A DNA stretch of 64,000 nucleotides from Ailanthus altissimus (Eukaryota; Streptophyta; Magnoliopsida; Sapindales; Simaroubaceae). The notes under the pieces are model-generated. The model was not told where the DNA came from. It worked only from the letters and a program-made list of their open reading frames with translations, and did not search any database. The stretch is taken from NCBI GenBank assembly GCA_946807835.1, contig OX327683.1, positions 16,187,001 to 16,251,000 of the forward strand, written 5' to 3'. Below are positions 48,554 to 59,950 of this stretch, piece after piece. The stretch's first letter is position 1. The number at the start of each line of letters is the position of its first letter. A program made the position numbers and the translations under genes.

Positions 48554-51094
48554 TGGTGGTTGTTCAGACTTCAGAGCTAAGTGAGGGAGGGAAGAGAGAG
48601 GCACGTCACGTGGAAAGAGCGAGATAAGCGTCGCATTATTACATGTATGTGTGTAGGTGGTGATTTGATTTCTCGGCCCGGAGTTCCGTATCGGGAAAAA
48701 GGGCTGAAGCGAAGAGGGGGAAGAAAGCAAACTAAAACATTACCACTAATAACATCCAGGTCCTTATATGTATATGTTTTTACAAATAATAACATAATTC
48801 GTCATTTTGCAACCCATGAAATAACCATTTTCTTTTTTCTTTTTTTTTTTAATGTTATTACAATTATACTGAATGATCTTAGACATTACAACTCTACAAA
48901 AATATTAAATTTTAGTAATTCATAACTTAGGAATATGTAATTATCACAAAATATTTTTTTCATTTAAATGAAAGTTATTGAGTGTCAGTAGATACAACTA
49001 ATAGAACATCTTAGGTCTTTTATAAAAATAAATAAATAAATCTTAAGATGGTACAAAAGACTTAGGGTTTAGATTCCACTCACCAATATTAGAGGAACAT
49101 GATTTATATCTTAAGTAATAAAAAAAAAAGTTTGGGGATCTATTTGATGTAAATTAATAAATTGGATTTTTATTTGAGAAGATGTAAAAAAAACTTAAGG
49201 ATTCATGTTATTATTGCAAGTAAAATCAAGTGTAATGATAATATTTAATTTCCTTTTTTTTTAATTTGGGGTGATGAAAAAAAAAATTAGATTCATTTTT
49301 TTTCTCTCTTTCGGTGACTGTTAGGACCCACAGGAGAGCCGATGTTAATCATTGTACATAGTGGCGTCCTTTATATGATTAATTTTTTTTTTAACTAAAT
49401 TATATGGAAAATAAATAAATATGAAGCTTATTTAAATAAAGAGTATAGCTATATTTAGATAGTTGAGATGCTAATTTTTTATGATTTTTTTTATAAATTA
49501 TTTTCTAAAATTAATAAAGAAGATAATTCTTAATTTCAATAAAATAATTATTTATTTATTTATTTTGCATTATTGAATGCAAAATTGATATTGATTCATA
49601 TAATAATAGTCTTTAAACTTTTAGGCGCACCTCAATTGATCGTGAATACATAAAGTGCTCGTGACAACTCAAATTTAAGTAAACATGACGAGTAAGGATT
49701 AATATTTTATGAGTTTAAGGTTTTTTCATCTCATTCAAATTTTTTACATATATATATATATATATATACTATAATAATAACTTTTTCATTTTATGAATTT
49801 AAGTTTTATCTATTCCAAGTTACATAGTATTATTATGTTTTCTTTTTTTAATAATTTTAATTTTTGTAGAGGTGAATATACGTGTGATATGAATGGGTTT
49901 ATTATTCCCTTATCACATGCAAATTGTTCATAATTTTAGATGATTTATATATAGTAGTCACGTTATTTTATTTTTAATAAAAATCCTGAACGAGGGATAT
50001 TTGATTTGTATATTAGAAAATACTTGTCTAATATTATGTATTTTGCTTGCATAAAATGGTAATCTAACCTTAAAACAGTCACTAGTTCAGCTACTTTCTT
50101 AGAAGCAAATAAATAAATAAAACTAAAAAAGTCCAGCTAGTTCAAACCTTATCGTTTCCATACATTTCCATAATAGAAAAGTGTGCAAATGATAGTTACC
50201 AAAAAAAAAAAGAGTCCAAGTTTAGCTTGTGAAAAAAAAAAACGATGTATAATCTCCACTATTGAAAATTTGGGATTCATTTCTTATGAAAAAAAAAAAC
50301 TCAAACAGTGATATGATTTTGTTCAATTAAAAGAAAAAAAAAGGAAGTTAAAATCTCATGGAAAAAGATCAAACATGCACTGTTAATGAGATTTCCTTTT
50401 TAAAACAATTATTTAAGTATTGATCATAACTAATGTTTAAAAAAAAATGAATATAACAAGTTTATTTTTAAAAAATAAATTAAAAAAATCAGCATTTCTT
50501 AAAAGATACTATTCGTTTCTTCGTTAATATAGTAAATCAGTAATGTATAAGTCATAAAACAACAAGGTTTGGACATTATAATACAAAGCGCACCGTACGT
50601 AATTATTAAGGGAAAAAAAGTTGTTTTTGATTTTGTGTTATCAAAATTTTTTTTTCTCTCTTCTCTCCTTGTTTGATTTATCTTTAAAAATTAATGAATT
50701 ATTTAGATGAGATGGGCTGTGCAAGGTTAAAGTTTATTGTCATTTTATTAGTGTCGGCAAAATGACTTGAAAAGTAAATCGAAAAATGAAAATGAAGAAA
50801 TGGTCAAAGCAATAATGATGCATCTCTTTCATGCCCTTTATCTTAGTAAAATATATAATAACAAATAAGATGAACGTGCCCATTGATTGCCCTCACTATG
50901 GTTCAATTGCAAATTGCACGCGCAATTCACATGGCCGCAACCTCAAACGGGTAGGCCCGTGTTCAGTATTGTGATAGAGTTTCATTATCTAGATCTACAA
51001 AAGTTGCCCATTTTTTGTCACCGAGTCAGGACCAATTTAACTAATAAAAAATAAGAACACACCCACCATCTTAACAGCATTTTTTGTCGCCTGC

Positions 51095-51440
51095 CTTATG
51101 TTCCGATGATGAAAATGTTTAATTTTATATTATTAAACATAATTTTTCATAATTTACATTATCATGAAGTTATTTTTTGATAAAAGGTCAAAAAATAAAA
51201 ATAAAAAATGACGATGGGCTGCCACCATCGCCCTGTCACTGTCAAACGGGCGATAATAATTAACATTACCTCCATCTATAAATAGATCGGCAGTGACCAT
51301 TATCCCTTATCATCATTTTTTGATATTTTTTATAAAAAAAAATGATTTAATTATTATATAAATCACGAAAAATAAAATTCGGTAATATAAAATTTAATTT
51401 TTTTTAATATTTATTATTGTCGAAAAATAATGACTGGCGA
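51095..51440. mobile_element. Inverted-repeat element, possible MITE
   Basis: Left arm (from about 51102, with TTTAATTTTATATTATTAAA) pairs imperfectly with the reverse complement of the right arm (to about 51440), arms of roughly 130-150 bp around a GC-richer centre (CACCATCGCCCTGTCACTG). Boundaries and target-site duplication not resolved. Confidence 0.4.
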
Positions 51441-52531
51441 TCCGATGATAATGGGCCAGTTAATTAATAATATTTATTATTTTATTTTATTTTAAATTAT
51501 AAATCAATTAAATTTTAACACGTATTACATATAAAACAACTACATGATTAATGAGTATTTTACTACTTTATTCTTTTTGACTAGTTAATCGTTACTTTAA
51601 ACAATTTTTTTTATTTGACAAATTTTTTTAACACTTTTAAAATTTTAAAAAAAATTTAATTATTTTTATCAAACTTCAAAGGTTTACATATCCTTTACCC
51701 TATATTTTATTATCCATGTATGTTAAACAACATTAACAAAAAAAATTGCCTTCGTGATTTCTTAAAGGTGGAGTTTCTGATTTATTAATCATTTAAATAT
51801 GGATGATTAAGCTTTAATCTAGCTTCTATCACGGTAAAGTGCTATAAATTTATAAAATTTTAAAATACAGTTTTTATCGCCACTTTATTACGTACTTTTT
51901 CCAGCGCAAGCTACCTCTCAAGGCATAAAATACGCATCCTGTCTCCGGCCCAATGGGCTTACTCTCGAGTCACATAGTCAAGGCCCAGAGCAACCCAAAT
52001 AAATTATAGTCAAATTTTCTTTCTTTTTTCTTAAAAGAAAATTAAAGAAGTTGTTCCAACACAGAAGATATTTTAATATTAGATTTCATGTTACATGTTG
52101 TACATAGAAAGTCTATGGATGCCACATTGTGGATCTTTGGATCCAAAAAGCAGAAAATCCCGCTTTGTACATTTTCTTTTACCTCTTAATATTTAAAAAA
52201 TGTTATATTGATAGAACAATGATGCGTAACTGAGCAATAATTTATATATTTTTTTTCTGTAAAAGGAAAAAGTATATTTTATAAACTTATAACTCTAAAT
52301 TTGAATGTAATTAAATATATATATTTATATATATTACGAATGTAATCAGTCAAAAATACTTAATTTTTTTAAATTTTTGTTCAATAATTTTTTAAATATT
52401 ATGTTTGAAATATGAATTTTTCTCAATTGCACTTTTATCATTAAAAAAATATCAATATTTTTGGACTGGATTTTATTAATTTAAATGGTTGTAATATGAT
52501 ATTGAAAATTAAATTTATTTTTGTTCTCTCA

Positions 52532-53588
52532 AAAAATCATATTTGGGCCTAAAGCCTCTAAGCTTAAAAGAAGTTAGTTCCTAAAAGTTCATTTAAATAT
52601 TTTTTTATAGGACAGTCCTCTTCAAAGCTTACCACTCTTTACAGGACAGTCCTCCTCAGAGCTCACCACTTCTTACAGAACAGCCCACTTTGAAGATAAG
52701 CCTATAATAATAGTTATCGAATCAGACCCTAACAGAGTTAGACAGCGGAGAACCTACTGATGGAAGAACCAACAACACCTGCACGGATGCCCAGCTGAAA
52801 TGGTTTGACAATGAATTCAATCTTGTCTTGTATGCTTACCCAGAGAGATTCAAAGGACTTGATTAGTAATATAAAGCACCTGTTGGTAGAACAGGTCAGG
52901 ATAGGGTAAAAAACCACCCTTTATATACTAATCAGATCGGTTCATCTCAGCGTCTACATGATCAACCAAGAAACCGGGTCAGACAGACACCAGGTTGGCT
53001 GTCTGTTGAACAAGCCGACTAGGTATAGCCAGTGAAGTCACTAGAAGACCAGCTCTTTGAGAAGACCTCGAACCATAGTCGAGCCGAACAGGAAGAGATT
53101 ATTAGAAAATCGACCCGAGCAGATCGAACTTAGCCTCACACTTAACCAAATCCACCAACGAAGACAGGCATAATGAATATGCTAAGAATATGCTTAACGT
53201 ATGTCAAAAAGATACCTGACGTGTAGCAGAAACATGTTAGAAGAAGATCAACAGAAGCATGTCAGGGAATATGCCCAAAAAATCCTCTGAATATTAGTAC
53301 TATAAAAAAGAGAAAGAGACACAAAAGTAAAGGATGATGACAAAAAAAAGAAAGAAGAATCAGACACAAAGAAAAAGGGTATTTTCCTTTATTCTTTAGT
53401 ATTTTATTTTACCTTTTCATCAGTCTTCCACCATAAAGACCATTTCTAATTTAAGCATCAGAGAGTCTTCATCGGAACCCACCCCAACGAGGCCATCACG
53501 ATAGCTTCGCTTGTGTTTTACTAGTTCTGCTATAGCCAACAAGGAAGAGAAGACCCAGACTTTCGTAAGTAAGCCCAACCAAGACGCA
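52532..53588 (+). repeat. ~1-kb LTR-like direct repeat, copy 1
   Basis: Matches 61623-62560 along most of its length in the same orientation: TTTGGGCCTAA, GGACARTCCTCTTCA, CTTAGCCT-ACACTTAACCAAAT, GGGAATATGCCCA and GTACTATAAAAAA. The last (53297-53310) is a TATA box placed as in an LTR promoter. The copies differ by many substitutions and small indels. The right end is interrupted by the solo LTR starting at 53589. The external ends are not sharply defined. Confidence 0.7.
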
Positions 53589-55503
53589 TGATAATTTCAA
53601 CGCGCTAAGCACAACGGCTTAGTGGGTATATACAAAAATTGAAACAGTATAATAATATTTTGTTATCCTTATTGCAAATAAACCATATATATAAATAATG
53701 AACATTTTAATAAATTATAATTAACCCAAGCAGGCGCTCAAAATAAATACTAACACTATACCATGGATTGGCTAATGGGTTAATAGATATCAGATAGTGA
53801 CCCGACATTGGCCACTCAGTGATTACCCACCGGATCCAGAACAGATCAGAACAGATAACAGATTAGATACACAGAGCGGTGTTATCAGACAAGCAAACAG
53901 CGCAGTACTGCTATAATACCCTATTAGCATGCCAACTATCAATCCTCCCCTACTAATGTTCAGGTTTACTTAGGGCGTCTCAATAATATTATTAATACAT
54001 TATTTTCCTTTAAAAAATTTTGTAACACAAATTTATTATTGTTCTTATTATTATTAAACTAAATTATTATACAAATTCACATTTACTTAATTTTTTAGAT
54101 TATTCATATTTAGACAAATATTTTTTTATTATTACAAATAGGCCTAAATTTTTTTACTATTCACCTTTATGCTCAAATTTTTTTAAAATTTTACACATAA
54201 ACCCAAATATTTCAAAAGTTTCCATATAGGTCCAGAATATTTAAAAATACCCAAATAAGTTTCATATTTTTTCAGATTTAATAATTAAGCCCACAATTTT
54301 CTAATTTTTCACTTATAGTCATAAATTTCCAAAATTTTATAATTAAGCCCCAATTTCTTCAAAAAGTCATATATGAGTTCTAATTTCGTAATAATTCATA
54401 TAAAGACCTAAATTTTTTAAATATTTACAAATTAGTCCAGAATTTTCTAAAATTCTCATATTAGTCCTATTTTTTTCAAAATTCATATTTATACCAAATT
54501 TTTCTTTTCTTTTCAATTTTGATCACCAATTAATATCCAATACTCAAAACATATTTAATAAATTTAGAAATAATATAATTATCAATTCAATGCCATAGTT
54601 CAACATACTCATCCAACATATTATTAAAACACATAAATATACACTAAATTTCCTAAAGTGAGAATTTAAGTTTCAACTAAAGTGTACACCAACCTTATAA
54701 GCTTAATTCCTTCACTTGTTACTCACTTTTTCTCCTTCTTTTTTCCTTGGCTATGCTTGGCCAATATTTCACCTTATATGCCAAAATATACAAATAATAA
54801 ATAAAATTATAATTTACCAAATTAAATGTACAATTCTCTAATTCTACATGGCTATTTCACCTATTAATCCTTAAAATCTCAAATTTATATTCAATAGAAT
54901 TTTTAGCAACAACTTACCTTGAATAATACCTTATACCCTGAAATTGATCCTTGAAACTTGATGAATAGGGGTTTAATTAAGGGTTTAGGGGTTTAATTTA
55001 CTAATGAAAGTATTGAGAATTGTTGAATTTAAAAGGAGGATAAAAGAAAAATGGAGAGAAAATGCAAAAGGAAGGGGGTGGGGGGGGACAGCAAAGGGTT
55101 TAGAATTGTGTAATTTTTTAATACTATTTTCCCTTTTATAACCTTCATTTTTCTTTTCAAAATTACCCCCAACTAAACCTAAAATTACAAAAATGCCATT
55201 AGTTAGAAATGGTGGCATTTGATTGGTCTAAAAATTTCAAGAACTATTCACAACTAAACTAGATAAAAATCTAGTTATAAACTAACTAATTCTATCACTT
55301 TCCAATTCATTTGGTGGCTAATTGCTATTGGTTTATGATTAAGTGTTGGAAAAATATAAATTGTCAAGGTTTTAATTCCATGAATCCATTTTTACCATAC
55401 CAACACTTTTTCAACTAATCAAATTCTTTCATTTCCTATAACAAATAAATTTAATCTTAATAAAAAATTTAATTCTAATAAATAAATATTTCGGGGTGTT
55501 ACA
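53589..55503 (-). mobile_element. Solo LTR of a Ty3/gypsy (Del/Tekay-like) element
   Basis: Minus-strand start TGTAACACCCCGAAATATTT, characteristic of Del/Tekay-type gypsy LTRs; end GAAATTATCA. A TATA box (GGTTATAAAAGGG on the minus strand, about 55143-55131) is followed by a C-rich leader, as expected for an LTR. The 6-bp sequence GACGCA flanks both ends (53583-53588, 55504-55509), so TG...CA ends plus a target duplication mark a complete 1,915-bp solo LTR. No internal domain or second LTR is attached. Confidence 0.85.
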
Positions 55504-55509
55504 GACGCA

Positions 55510-56178
55510 GAGGTCCCGAACGAATTTTGACTTCTAAACCTGTCCACTTACAGAAGAGTCACTGACCCCAACCACTACGTCAATCAGATTACCAACCTGT
55601 TATCAATTAAAGGACTAAGGCAAAACCAAATGTGCAAATTCTTCCATATTAACTTGGAGGGACCCACTCTATTCTGGTATAGAGGCTTAAAGCATTACAG
55701 TGTCACCTCCTACCAGGAGCTAACTGAAAAGTTTGCACAACACTTTTGAGGTTCATGTGAAGCAGCTAAAGACCTGGACAACTAAAGCGAGTTAGGCAGG
55801 GTCGAGGTTAGAGCCTCAGGAATTTCATCTAGAGATTTCACAAAGAGGTAATAGTTTTGGGAGCTTTTGACCAACCCGTCACCCTGGATGCTCTCACGGG
55901 GCTGAGGCTGAATAGATTCTCATATTACCTGACAGAAAGTAGCTTTGTGAATTATGGATGGCATATAATAAGGCGCCGAAGTATATGTCAATAGAAGAAA
56001 AAAAAATGTCAAATGATCCCTTGCTGAACCGCCCAGAGAAGATAATAGATATAAAGAAAAGGAAGGACCGTATAAAGTTCTCAGATGCATCAGAGGAGCC
56101 TATGAGCTCGAAAAGGCAGATGGACGAGTCATGAGAAAATTGTGGAATGCCAAACTATTGAAGAAATACTACTCTTAA
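55510..56178 (+). mobile_element. Ty3/gypsy gag fragment joined to an integrase end
   Basis: 55555-55750 encodes a Retrotrans_gag-like stretch: TDPNHYVNQIT, then FFHINLEGPTLFWYRGLKHY and SYQELTEKFAQHF followed by a stop. 56055-56178, in another frame, encodes the C-terminal tail of a gypsy polyprotein: EGPYKVLRCIRGAYELEKAD and MRKLWNAKLLKKYYS-stop. Protease, reverse transcriptase, RNase H and the integrase core, several kb in an intact element, are missing, so this is an internal deletion derivative. The tail looks like the Tat lineage. Confidence 0.8.
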
Positions 56179-56212
56179 TTCTCTAATTTTCTCTTTATGT
56201 AACTATAATAAC

Positions 56213-58906
56213 TGTTTATCTATAACCGGTAAGAATAAATATTTATGTATATGTAATATTCGTATTTTATTTGTATGTAGGTGATAATTAATTTATGTAT
56301 TGTTATTAGTATTTTTTTAATATATTAGGGTCTTATTATTAGTATTAAGTTTATTTGTAGGACTTTAGATATATTTTAGGGACCAAATTGTAATACTTTA
56401 AAAGTTTTGAGGATTAATTTATAAATACTAAAAATTAGCCTCTTAGTATAAAAATACACATTTTAAACCATAATTCACTCATTTTTAGTTGAGCCACTCC
56501 TTTTAGAGAGATAAAAGAGATAAATAGAGGGGAGAAAAAGAGGAGAAAAAGAAAAAAATAGAATTTTAAACTTTAAGAGGTATATCATAATTCTTTCTCA
56601 ATTTATTGGTGTTAATTAAATTAATTTCTTTAAGTTTTGATTTCTTAAAATATGTAAAATTAGGGATTTGATGTAGATTTTGTGAGATATATTAAGAATT
56701 AATGATGATTATATGGATAACTTGATAAATCATGATGAATTTATAGAATTTCTGCTTGATAATATCTTAATCCGAGAATTTTATAAATTTTTGTACTTTG
56801 ATTCTAGTTTTGGTTGTTGAGAATATGAAACTAGACATGTTTAGAATCATTTGAGATTTTGAATTGATTGAAAATATCACAAATTAAATTTTAGTGAATT
56901 TACAAAAATGACCCTGAAATTCTAAAAATTTTGTGTTAACAATATGCTCAAGTGATAAACAAATTTTAATCTACTAACTGATCTTCAAAAATTATTAATT
57001 TTAGGAATATGATATTTTTATATGTCTAATATGACATATTCAAAATTAAGCATTTAGATTAATGTGATAAAATTGTTATGATTTTCTAAAATATATTAGC
57101 TCACTATACTATTCAATCAACAGATTTTTAAAGTTATAGAATATAATAGTTCTAAAATATTTTTGGCAGAGATTTTGAAGTAAAACATTTATCATGCATT
57201 GATTTATGTCTCAAAAGTAATTCTGTAGTAGTTTTATGATTTTTAAGTTAGCATATAATTTTATAAAATTGGGAGAGTGAATGTTGTCCAGTAAATATCT
57301 TGATCCTATCAGGATAATGGTTTAAATTTGATGGTGTTTATGAAATGGATCCTCTCATTCGACTATTTGTAGCATTCATGGCTACAGCTCTATCTCTATT
57401 TTTCCCTAATAATTATTGTACCATGTAAGAATTATGATATAATGTCCATATATGAGAAGGATATATGAGTCAAGAATTACATATTCTTATTTTAGAGTAA
57501 TTGAACATTATTTGATGTATAAGAAAATTTTGTTAAGCATAAGTGGTCAGAATGACAAGTTTTAAGAAACCAAGTCAGTAGACTAATTTGATGTGATAAG
57601 TGTAATATATGTAATTTTATAAGCTATTTAAAGTATTTTGTACAAATAGTGAGGTTTCTGAAAAGATTAATCTCCATTGATAGGTTAAGGAGAATTAAGC
57701 CTTATACTCGAAAGTGTTGAAAAGTAAGTATATTAGACTTTCACTGAAATCATAATAAACATAGTAATTGTTTATGCATGAATTTGTGAATGTGCCTTGT
57801 AATATGTTTATGTTATGTCAAAGTATATTTTGATATGAAATGTGAAAGACATATGTTTATGAATGTGAGCATGGATATACATAATATATATGTTTTTTGA
57901 AAATGAGCTTTCAAAATGAATTGTGTTTAATAAAGAAATTTTTTGAAGTAAAAAATGTCCATGAGATATGTTTTGTGTTTTAAGGATGCTTGAACTCACT
58001 ATTTACTTAGTAAGCACCTTATGTGATTTGTGGAGCCTTTATATATGACATTTTCTTCTAGATTAGTATATGTTATGTGTTCCGTATGTAGGGGGGATCC
58101 TATAGGTACCTAAAGGAAGAATGGGTCATCACATTTGTGTGGTGGCGTATTGGTGCATGTGAGAGGACTCACCGATGATCATGGTGAGGGTTTAGCTCTT
58201 ACCTTCGGGCATGAGTGTTATATATATGTAATTTAAACCTCACTTGTACTATTCCTCTTATACGATATGTCATCGACGGATGGCATTTGGCTTACTATGT
58301 GATATGTGATATGACAATCCTACTAAATAATAGTTAGATGATAGTATTCCTATTATATGTTTTGAAAACATGTGTAAACGTTTACTTGACTTTTGATTTT
58401 GATAAGATTTTTTTTATTTTGATCCATCATGGCATATCATGCTAATGCATTGTGTATATGTGTGTGTATATATATATATATATATATACATGTATTTTGG
58501 TATATAAAAAACTAGTATGCTTACAGAATTTTATACTCATTATAGTTCATGGTGATTTTAAGTAAATAAGGTATATGTATGCTTAGCAGATTTGACAAGA
58601 CTTCTGCTATCCCTTGGGTTCCCTAAGTTACTATGTTGCTAAATGTTTAATAGCTTGAGAGATTTAATTTATCTCTTGTAGATAAATACTTATGAATCAT
58701 TACTTTAAGTATGATTATATTTGATTTATATCCCATCAAATATGTTCATGGTTTAATTTTTATAATGAACTTACTAGTAACTTACGAAGAATTTTTATAT
58801 CAAAATTAAGTTTGAAATTGTTATACAATATTAATTATGAGTGCATATAATTGTATGTGTGTAAGTCATGTTACATGTCAGATCCTTTCGAATCTAAGGC
58901 GTGACA
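56213..58906 (+). mobile_element. Probable large LTR block of a Ty3/gypsy element
   Basis: Candidate ends TGTTTATC (56213) and GGCGTGACA (58906), with flanking ATAAC (56208-56212) and GTAAC (58907-58911), one mismatch. A TATAAATAC motif near 56419 is followed by a leader rich in purines, as in LTR promoters, and the CTAAGGCGTGACA end resembles the ends of Del/Tekay LTRs. No protein domain is present in 2.7 kb. Contains a TG/TA microsatellite at about 58451-58490. The boundaries are inferred. Confidence 0.45.
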
Positions 58907-58911
58907 GTAAC

Positions 58912-59320
58912 AATTATTCATTATATACGAACATCATTTTTAATAAAGTGATTTATGTTCTTGCATGTATCTCCGTAGAAAATGATTGTTCGAAATATGA
59001 GATGGAGTACTCACGAACGTTGCCTTTGGACCATCTGATAAAGGCCCTGCGAGGATTATCTCGGAAGAATCACCCAAGTTGACTTAAGCGGATTGATGTC
59101 CTCTAAAAGTATGCCCTTATAAACTAAAAGTCCAAATGAAGTTTTTTGGATTGATGTATCATTGTTTTATCCCTACCTACTAGTTCGAATGCGTTTCCCT
59201 TCACTATTTATCATTATATCACATCATCTCATGATATCATCATCATTATGACATCATCATCACATCATGTTGTTATCTTTGTCACTATATCATCATGTTA
59301 TCGTTATTATCGAAATCACC
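58912..59320. other. Unassigned DNA between LTR-like block and tandem repeats
   Basis: A short open frame (58837-59082, ending LRGLSRKNHPS) was seen but resembles nothing I know. 59215-59300 is rich in ATCATC-type repeats. Confidence 0.4.
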
Positions 59321-59328
59321 GTGATTAA

Positions 59329-59550
59329 TTTAACGCCCATGGGGTATTTCACCATCACTGGTTCGATACTACAGGACATTTCACTGTGATTGGCTTGACT
59401 CCCACAGGGTATTTCACCGTCACTGGTTCAACGCTTACATGGCATTTCACCGTGACTGGTTTGACGCCCATAGGGCATTTCACAATATGTGGTTCGACAG
59501 ATATGAGGCATATCACCACTACTGGTTTGACGCTTACAAGGATAATTAAG
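59329..59550 (+). repeat. 33-bp minisatellite, about 6-7 units
   Basis: Units of the form GCCCAYRGGGYATTTCACCG followed by TNACTGGTTYRAC repeat every 33 bp with about 20-30% divergence. Because 33 is divisible by three, one frame stays open and reads 11-residue repeats (e.g. TPTGYFTVTGS), but there is no sign of a real gene. Confidence 0.85.
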
Positions 59551-59699
59551 ATGGCTCGGTCGACGAGGATTGTGACATTTCTACAACATCATCGTGGCCT
59601 TTCCGCAGTGCCAATTGAAGAGGGTGTAACTGTGGCCTTTCCACAGTATTACTATGGCATTCTATAACACCTATAAAAAGTTGCTCACTTAGCATTATT

Positions 59700-59945
59700 A
59701 CACTAATCCGATCTCTCAAAACAGTTGCATGCTACTCGTTCATTATTATTGCTCTGAGTCGGCCATCATTTTTCAACGATTTTTGAACTGCTGCAAGCTG
59801 TCCGCTCATAATTATTACTCTAAACCGACCATCATTTTTCAATGATTTCTAAACTACTACAAGCTGTTTGTTTAGAATTATTACTAGGACCCGACCATTG
59901 TTTTTCAATGATTTCTCAAGTGGCCGCAACCTACCCGTTTACCAT
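59700..59945 (+). repeat. 66-bp tandem repeat, about 3 units plus decayed copies
   Basis: Units ending CATCATTTTTCAAYGATTTYT followed by AACTRCTRCAA recur at a spacing of 66 bp (59726-59790, 59791-59857, 59858-59925 approximately), then decay. Decayed relatives (GCAAGC, GTTCGGTA, TTATTATTATGAGCAG motifs) seem to continue to about 60590. Confidence 0.75.
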
Positions 59946-59950
59946 CACGC

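Larger units (their letters stand above)
48366..52531. other. AT-rich intergenic DNA upstream of Rab-GAP
   Basis: Contains the Rab-GAP promoter and 5' UTR at its left end. The rest is AT-rich with many short A and T runs and a TA microsatellite at about 49749-49768. Apart from the inverted repeat at ~51095-51440, no gene, RNA or transposon could be supported. Confidence 0.55.

Noticed and set aside
48398..48730. Minus-strand open frame with a long histidine run
   Set aside because: The run is the GAT repeat read in another frame; the Rab-GAP start at 48365 lies in its 5' flank.
59329..59550. Regular 33-bp repeats, superficially CRISPR-like
   Set aside because: Units are contiguous, without unique spacers, and the host is a plant; it is a minisatellite.
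59386..59667. 93-codon open frame over the 33-bp repeats
   Set aside because: It is open because the unit is a multiple of three; residues simply repeat and no gene context exists.
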